Assembly: GCA_039720395.1 (NCBI GenBank)
Contig: CM077829.1
Span: forward strand, 21,426,685 to 21,490,684
Length of the DNA: 64,000 bases
DNA from: Liquidambar formosana
Taxonomy: Eukaryota > Streptophyta > Magnoliopsida > Saxifragales > Altingiaceae
Direction: 5' to 3'
In this document: one piece after another, positions 58,893 through 64,000 of the stretch
Layout of the letters: each line of letters begins with the position of its first letter
Position numbering within the stretch: the stretch's first letter is position 1
Program-made: the position numbers and the translations under genes
The notes under the pieces: generated by a model
Seen by the model: only the letters and a program-made list of their open reading frames with translations
What the model was told of the DNA's origin: nothing
The model's database searches: none

Positions 58893-60635
58893 TCAAGTAA
58901 CTTTCTTTGGTACCCATATTTTCTTGGGTCCATAGGGGTTAACCATAGGAGGTGAGGTTCCCTTAACCACCCACACCTTCTTGGTGAATCCTTTTGGTCT
59001 TCTTCTCATGTTACAAGTATAAGCGTTGTGTCCTTCCTTATTACAATAAGTACATGAGATTTTAGGTGTGCTAGGAACCTTAGGCTTAGGAAAGAAGTTA
59101 ATGTAGGATTTTTGTTTAACATGTTCTTGATAACCAATTCCGGCCTTGTCAAAGCACCATCTTTGACTAGTTAATATCTTATCCAAGTTATCCCTTCCAT
59201 TGGTAAACTTGGCCAGGGTATTAGTCAAGTCTTCAATCTTTTCTTTCAATGAAGTGTTTTCACTTTCAAGATTAGATTGAGAGATGGTAGGGGGTGAGTC
59301 TATCTTGCTTTTCAACTCTAAGTTCTCATTTTTCAAAGCATTTAGTTCTTCTTGAAGAGATGAGATATTCTTTTTCAAATCATTATTTTTGTGAGAAAAT
59401 CTTTTTAATTCAAGAAAAGTATCTTCAAGAGCATCTTGTAGTTCTTCATAGGTAGGAGGTTCTTCTATAGGATAATCAATAGAGTTAGGTTCGATTACCT
59501 CATCTTCTTTTGCCATGAGACAAAAGTTTGCAACTTCTTGATCACAAGAAGCCTCCTCATCTTCTTCATCACTATTTGCTTCATCATCCCAAGTGACGGT
59601 GAAAGCCTTCTTCTTGAATTTTCTATTGTCCTTGAAGTTGTTGTTGTTATGGCTTGTCTTGTTGTAGTTGTTGTTGAGTTGGGGGCAATTTATCTTGATA
59701 TGCCCGGGCTTCTTATATTCAAAACACACTTGAGGTTCTCTATTTGAAGTTTCTCCTCTATTTGGAATCCTTTTGGAGGAGTCTCCCTTGTTGAATCTCC
59801 TTCCTTGATTTCTTCTAGAAAAGAACCTTTTGAGTTTGTGAGATATGAAAGCAATGTCTTCATCTTCCTCATTTTCACATTCTTCACTTGGTGTTTCTTC
59901 TTCATCTTGTGAGGCTTTGAGAGCCATACTCTTGGAAGTCTTTCCTTCATCAATTTCACGAGCTTTGAATGCGAGTTCTTGTGTGACTAAGTTCCCATCA
60001 AGATCACTCAAGGTCATTAATGATAGCTCCTTTGATTGAAGTAGAGTTGTGGTGAGGACATCCCATTGCTTAGGCAAGCTCCTAAGAATTTTTCTCACCA
60101 ATTCGGAGTTAGTGTAAGTTTTTCCAAGAGAACTCAAGGGATTGATAATAGCATTAAATCTAGCAAACATATCTCTAATAGATTCATCCTTTTTCATTTT
60201 GAACATTTCATATTCACAAACAAGCATGTTAATTTTAGCTTCTTTTACTTTAGATGTTCCTTCATAGGTAACCTCCAATGTGTCCCATATCTCTTTGGCA
60301 CTAGTGCACCTAGAGATTTTGCTAAACTCATCATTAGTTAGAGCACAATATAACAGCCCAATGGCTTTGGAATTAAGTTCAAGGGACTTGTGATCAGCTG
60401 TGGTGTATTCTTGTGGTACTTTAGGAAGTGTAACCCCATCTACCACTTTAGTAGGGATTAAAGGACCCTTAGAAGTAATGTTCCACAGCTCATAGCTAGT
60501 GGATTGAATAAAGATTTGCATTCTAATTTTCCAAAAATTGTAGAGAGATGCATCTCCATTGAAAAGTGGTGGTCTATTGGACGATTGTCCTTCGGAGAAT
60601 CCGTTACCACTATAGTTGGCCATATCGTTTCTCAC
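58893..60635 (-). CDS. gag: gag of element C, 580 residues, open
   Basis: An intact frame from ATG at 60635 to TGA at 58893. It has a copia Gag domain (UBN2-type) over about residues 25-225 with FARFNAIINPLSSLGKTY, a lysine/asparagine-rich linker, a zinc knuckle at 304-317 reading CFEYKKPGHIKINC, a coiled-coil-like stretch around 400-490, and a second, regular knuckle at 528-541 (CTYCNKEGHNAYTC). The end GPKKIWVPKKVT is typical of Sirevirus Gag before the protease. In the first knuckle the second Cys is Tyr, which should weaken zinc binding. Gag forms the particle and binds the RNA. The start was chosen as the first ATG after the primer site. Confidence 0.92.
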   Translation of the reverse strand: MRNDMANYSGNGFSEGQSSNRPPLFNGDASLYNFWKIRMQIFIQSTSYELWNITSKGPLIPTKVVDGVTLPKVPQEYTTADHKSLELNSKAIGLLYCALTNDEFSKISRCTSAKEIWDTLEVTYEGTSKVKEAKINMLVCEYEMFKMKKDESIRDMFARFNAIINPLSSLGKTYTNSELVRKILRSLPKQWDVLTTTLLQSKELSLMTLSDLDGNLVTQELAFKAREIDEGKTSKSMALKASQDEEETPSEECENEEDEDIAFISHKLKRFFSRRNQGRRFNKGDSSKRIPNRGETSNREPQVCFEYKKPGHIKINCPQLNNNYNKTSHNNNNFKDNRKFKKKAFTVTWDDEANSDEEDEEASCDQEVANFCLMAKEDEVIEPNSIDYPIEEPPTYEELQDALEDTFLELKRFSHKNNDLKKNISSLQEELNALKNENLELKSKIDSPPTISQSNLESENTSLKEKIEDLTNTLAKFTNGRDNLDKILTSQRWCFDKAGIGYQEHVKQKSYINFFPKPKVPSTPKISCTYCNKEGHNAYTCNMRRRPKGFTKKVWVVKGTSPPMVNPYGPKKIWVPKKVT

Positions 60636-60663
60636 AAGACAAATATGTCAAATGCTAGAGGTT

Positions 60664-60677
60664 GGGCTCTGATACCA
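60664..60677 (-). promoter_or_regulatory. Primer binding site of element C
   Basis: TGGTATCAGAGC on the minus strand directly after the 5' LTR, complementary to initiator tRNA-Met. Confidence 0.93.
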
Positions 60678-60679
60678 AT

Positions 60680-62007
60680 TGTTGTCCCAAGTGAATAACC
60701 CTAGAGGGGGGGTGAATAGAGTTATAGGCCAATTAAAAGGAAATTATAGCAATAAAAAATCTGATTATTGCAAGCAAGATTAAATGTAAGATAATACAAT
60801 AATAGAGAGATAAAGGGAAAGAGAATGCAAACGATATAACGAGGTTCAGCCTCCCGCCTACGTCCTCGCCTCAAGAGCGCGCTTGAGGATTCACCAATCC
60901 ACTATCACTCTCCTTCAAGGTGGAGCAGCAAACCTTTACAACTTGAGTGTTCTTCACCAACACTTAGCCAAATGCACTCTTCTCAAGTGCTTACAAGTGA
61001 GGGTATTCACAACCCTTTTGATACAAAGTATTTGGAGATGATTTTGTGCTCAAAGAAAGCTCTCTCAAAGAGTAAATACACAGAAATTGAAAGCACACTT
61101 CAGCTATTGATTGATTTCAATGAATGCTCACAAGAGGAATTAGGGCTTGTAATTGATTTTCTTGTTTTAGCTCAATGAATACTCATAAATGAACTCAAGC
61201 CTTGTATTTATACTCAAGAGGTCCAAAATAGCCGTTCTGGAACAATAAATGCCGGGAAAAGAAGTTTGGTGGGCAATAAATGCTTCAAATGTCCGTTAAA
61301 AAACTAGCCGTTATACTTCTCCCCGAGGGTTTCAGCCGGCTGAAACATCTTTCAGCCGTCTGAAATATCCCTTTCAGCCGTCTGAGTGAGGCTGCTGAAT
61401 ATTCCAGAGAGGGTGTAAAAATGGAACAAAAGATCATGTTTTTCAGCCGTCTCAAACCTGACTTTCAGCCGGCTCAGATTACTTTCAGCTGGCTCAAAGA
61501 GCCGTCTGAAAATTCCAAAGAACAGACATTTTCAAGGGAAGCTTTTTCAGCCTGCTGAGACCTTTCAGCTTGCTGAAACACCATTTTCAGCCAGCTGAAA
61601 CATTGTTTCAGCCGTCTGAAAATCCCTGTTTTCAAACAAAATTAAATATTCAATCCATTTGAAAGGTGAGTCATTTTTAGGCCTTTAAGATCATTGAATT
61701 TGCGATGTTTTAAGCCCCTTTCAACTGGTGAGCAAGGATTGAAAGTAATCTTACAAGATTTTCCTAGAATTTTCACAAATTGACTTGTGATAAAACTTGA
61801 TTGCTCTTGAATAATTGATGGATCCATTGTGCTGCTTACATATGGTCTTTGCTTTGTTTGCTTGTGCATTTTGATCCTTAATGCTTGAGACATTGAATGG
61901 CTTTGATACCTGTCTAGATTCATCACTTAACTGCTCATTAGTCCTTAAACATCTTATTATGTATTGTTATCATAAAAACCTCTGGGATTAAACCATTTAG
62001 GCCAACA
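60680..62007 (-). mobile_element. 5' LTR of element C (1328 bp)
   Basis: Matches 21929-23238 with about 19 substitutions and an additional 18 bp near 61558-61575, where one more TTTCAGCTTGCTGAAA-type unit is present. The minus-strand TATAAATACAAG lies near 61203-61214 and would drive gag-pol. Confidence 0.95.
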
Positions 62008-62244
62008 CACACCTCGTGCTATTCCGACTACTTGATGATGTGAACCTAATGGGTAACACACTCATCATGCAAGAAGGGCTTTGAAGTCTATGAGAGAAAG
62101 GGTTTTAGTGAATAAAGAATAGCTCTTTATAGGGCTATTTATATTTGATACAAATAATAGGGGTTAATGTGTAATTAAGTGTAATTACACAAAACCCTAT
62201 TAGGGTTTCTTCCCCATGGCTGGCCCCCTTTAGTGGGCTGCATA
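62008..62244 (+). mobile_element. Element A0: right part of the interrupted LTR, truncated
   Basis: Begins with the second CACAC copy and then resumes the A-family LTR at CTCGTGCTATTCC, following it to TAGTGGGCTGCATA. It stops just where the intact LTR has its TATA box. With 20880-21928 about 1.28 kb of the 1.66 kb LTR is present. Confidence 0.88.
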
Positions 62245-62992
62245 TGTCACACCCCAAACCCAAAAGACTGGATTTGGCGATATGATAGACACAACCCACA
62301 AAGGTTTACGCCCCATATAGGCCAACCGACTTAACCATATCAAACTGTAATAATGTTGTCTCCAATAATCCATCCACAATAAAATTCCAACCACAGTATA
62401 ACTAAAATCTCAACAATTACTTGAAATAACTAGATAAATCCATAATCATCAAAATAAATTGTCAACTCCAATAATCTACTACAACGTCCACTGAAAGAAT
62501 AAAAACTAATTCTTCTAATCATTAAAATAAAAGTTCTAGTGTAACTAGAAGATCAAGCCATCGACTTCCTAGCTCTTCGCACGCGGAAGCCACTCACAAC
62601 AAGCTAATCATCTGTGAGGAGAAATATAAGGGGTGAGCATAAAGCTCAGCAAGAAAATTTTACACAATATATACGGGAAGAGATCAAGCATATTCGCACG
62701 ATTAATTTAAAAAAACATGAGTAACAAAACGATAGAATTTCACAATAAATCATTTCTTTCAATTCAGTAGGCATATAAACTTTTAGAAATAATTCTCTTG
62801 CTTTCAATTCAATAAACAATAACACTGAAACACTTCCGATAACAATGAATTCGATAAATCACTTTAGGATCACTGATTTATATAATACAAATCAATAAAA
62901 CGCTAAATTCATACAAGTATTTCCTCTGGCTAGACTCACACTCAATAGGCGCCCATCATCGTGAGACTTTACACTACATCAGTGCTGATGAT

Positions 62993-63073
62993 CAACAGTA
63001 TTAGAATCCCCTGCTGGCACGGACCAATTTTCCAACAGTATTAGAATCCCCTGCTGGGACGGACCAATAATCT
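62993..63073. repeat. 40 bp tandem duplication in element D
   Basis: Two copies starting CAACAGTATTAGAATCCCCT at 62993 and 63033, nearly identical, within the presumed LTR. Confidence 0.85.
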
Positions 63074-63731
63074 AACCAGAGTTCACACTTATACAATAAA
63101 CATTTGGCAAATATTTTTCACTAATAAAACAAATTCAAATCACGTATGTAAACAATTTCAATAAATGACTATTTTTGCTTGACCCACAGTACACAAGAAA
63201 TAAACACTTTGATAATGAAACAATTTTAAAAACATTTGTCCATAAGTCATTAGCTCACAAAAGAGAAATAAAAATCAGATTTATTTTTATTTAATCAAAG
63301 AAGGCGATACATTGTACAAATTCCCTTACCTCAGACCAAACCTTCAAGAATCCAAGTGATTGAGGTCCTAATAATTCCAACACTATTCAGAACCTAAAGT
63401 CAATAATATACTTTATCAATAATCAAACCTACACTAATACATTTTTTCTAATCACGTGGTATGGATCAACATGTGATTCTAATGCCTAAAATACATGCTA
63501 TACATAATATATACTACATACTAGCTTAATGCTAGAATGGGCATGCATACACTAGATAATTTGTCATTTCCCAACTCTTTCTACAAGTACGGTCAACAAA
63601 TATTATTTATATTCATATAATAATCTAGAGCCTTTACTGTTTACACTATACCCCAAAACTAAATTCTGTAACCTCCATTCTTTATTAAAAAAATATGCAA
63701 CCTCCACTTTTACAAAAAGCAACGTACCATC

Positions 63732-63740
<9 letters not shown>

Positions 63741-63764
<24 letters not shown>
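63741..63764. repeat. (TG)12 microsatellite
   Basis: Twelve TG units following a short TA run. Confidence 0.95.
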
Positions 63765-63864
63765 CAAAAATTTTCTTTGTCTTTGTGTTTTTATTTTTTT
63801 TTTTTTTCTTAAAGGCTTGTACCATTCATACCAATCTCCACTGGCACGACTTGTGCATGATATA

Positions 63865-63866
<2 letters not shown>

Positions 63867-63937
<71 letters not shown>
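63867..63937. repeat. (TA)n microsatellite
   Basis: About 35 TA units; length is likely variable and error-prone in assembly. Confidence 0.95.
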
Positions 63938-63940
<3 letters not shown>

Positions 63941-64000
63941 CATAACTTTATCTTGTCAGATTGTAATCCCAAGGAAAACCACTTCTTCTTCATTTTTATT

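Larger units (their letters stand above)
21929..62007 (-). mobile_element. Element C: Sirevirus-type Ty1/copia retrotransposon, nested host of B and A
   Basis: The element reads on the minus strand: 5' LTR 60680-62007, tRNA-Met-type primer site, gag 58893-60635, pol 55761-58876, envelope-like gene 23694-25154, purine-rich priming tracts, and 3' LTR 21929-23238. Element B interrupts it between pol and the envelope-like gene. Without B and its target duplication it measures about 9.9 kb. A gene after pol, repeated GGGGGAG tracts before the 3' LTR and palindrome-rich LTRs are known Sirevirus traits. The LTRs differ by about 19 substitutions and one 18 bp indel. gag is open, but pol has two frameshifts and the envelope-like frame two stops. 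Confidence 0.92.
62245..64000 (+). mobile_element. Element D: left end of a further LTR element, partial
   Basis: Starts TGTCACACCCCAAACCC, an 11 base match to the minus-strand start of the B LTR and a common start of gypsy LTRs. Near 62610-62650 it has GGGGTGAGCATAAAGCTCAGCAAG-like words seen in plant gypsy LTRs (from memory, chromovirus-type). No coding sequence is seen before the window ends. The right end and target duplication (expected GCATA) are outside, so a solo LTR or a full element are both possible. The phrase AACAGTATTAGAATCCCCTG occurs twice 40 bp apart (62993, 63033). Confidence 0.6.

Noticed and set aside
63742..63945. 67 codon plus-strand frame with Ile-Tyr repeats
   Set aside because: It is a translation of TG and TA microsatellites.

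Overview
The window looks like heterochromatic nuclear DNA of a flowering plant, probably a eudicot; I cannot name the species. It is AT-rich and consists of a satellite array, short intergenic DNA and a deep nest of LTR retrotransposons. I see no ordinary host gene, tRNA, rRNA or prokaryotic feature. Every convincing coding region belongs to a retrotransposon.

Layout. 1-16250: a tandem satellite with a ~226 bp monomer. It has three monomer types in fixed order and a ~1355 bp six-monomer higher-order repeat, plus a later region with shortened monomers and an apparently perfect 1033 bp duplication. 16251-20879: non-coding DNA with a ~0.4 kb tandem duplication and microsatellites. 20880-62244: an LTR of a copia family (A0) split by about 40 kb of nested insertions. 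62245-64000: the start of another LTR element (D), which cuts A0 near its TATA box and leaves the window.

The nest. Element C (21929-62007, minus strand, target duplication CACAC) is a Sirevirus-type Ty1/copia element of about 9.9 kb net, with gag, pol and an envelope-like third gene. Element B (25264-55390, minus strand, target duplication ACCCC) sits inside C. It is a ~20.4 kb net Tat-lineage Ty3/gypsy element with 3.0 kb LTRs, a gag-pol with two RNase H modules, and two extra genes on the opposite strand. These are a plant mobile domain (PMD) gene with eight predicted exons and a DUF7745-like gene. Element A (32333-42023, plus strand, target duplication TTGAG) sits inside an exon of the PMD gene. 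It has apparently identical 1658 bp LTRs but only ruined coding sequence, so it looks like a recent non-autonomous copy. The order of events is A0, then C, then B, then A. D came after A0, with its timing relative to C unknown.

Most interesting signal. In B, an 80 bp GC-rich imperfect palindrome lies upstream of the LTR TATA box and is repeated, at exactly 80 bp, just upstream of the TATA box of each antisense gene. In the unrelated element C, a cluster of TTTCAGCCGGCTGAAA-type palindromes likewise lies upstream of the LTR TATA box and again between pol and the envelope-like gene. Both modules share the core AGCCGTCTG. This suggests that LTR control modules have been copied to drive the accessory genes.

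The coding regions of B and C carry several nonsense codons and frameshifts, so these copies are probably not active on their own.
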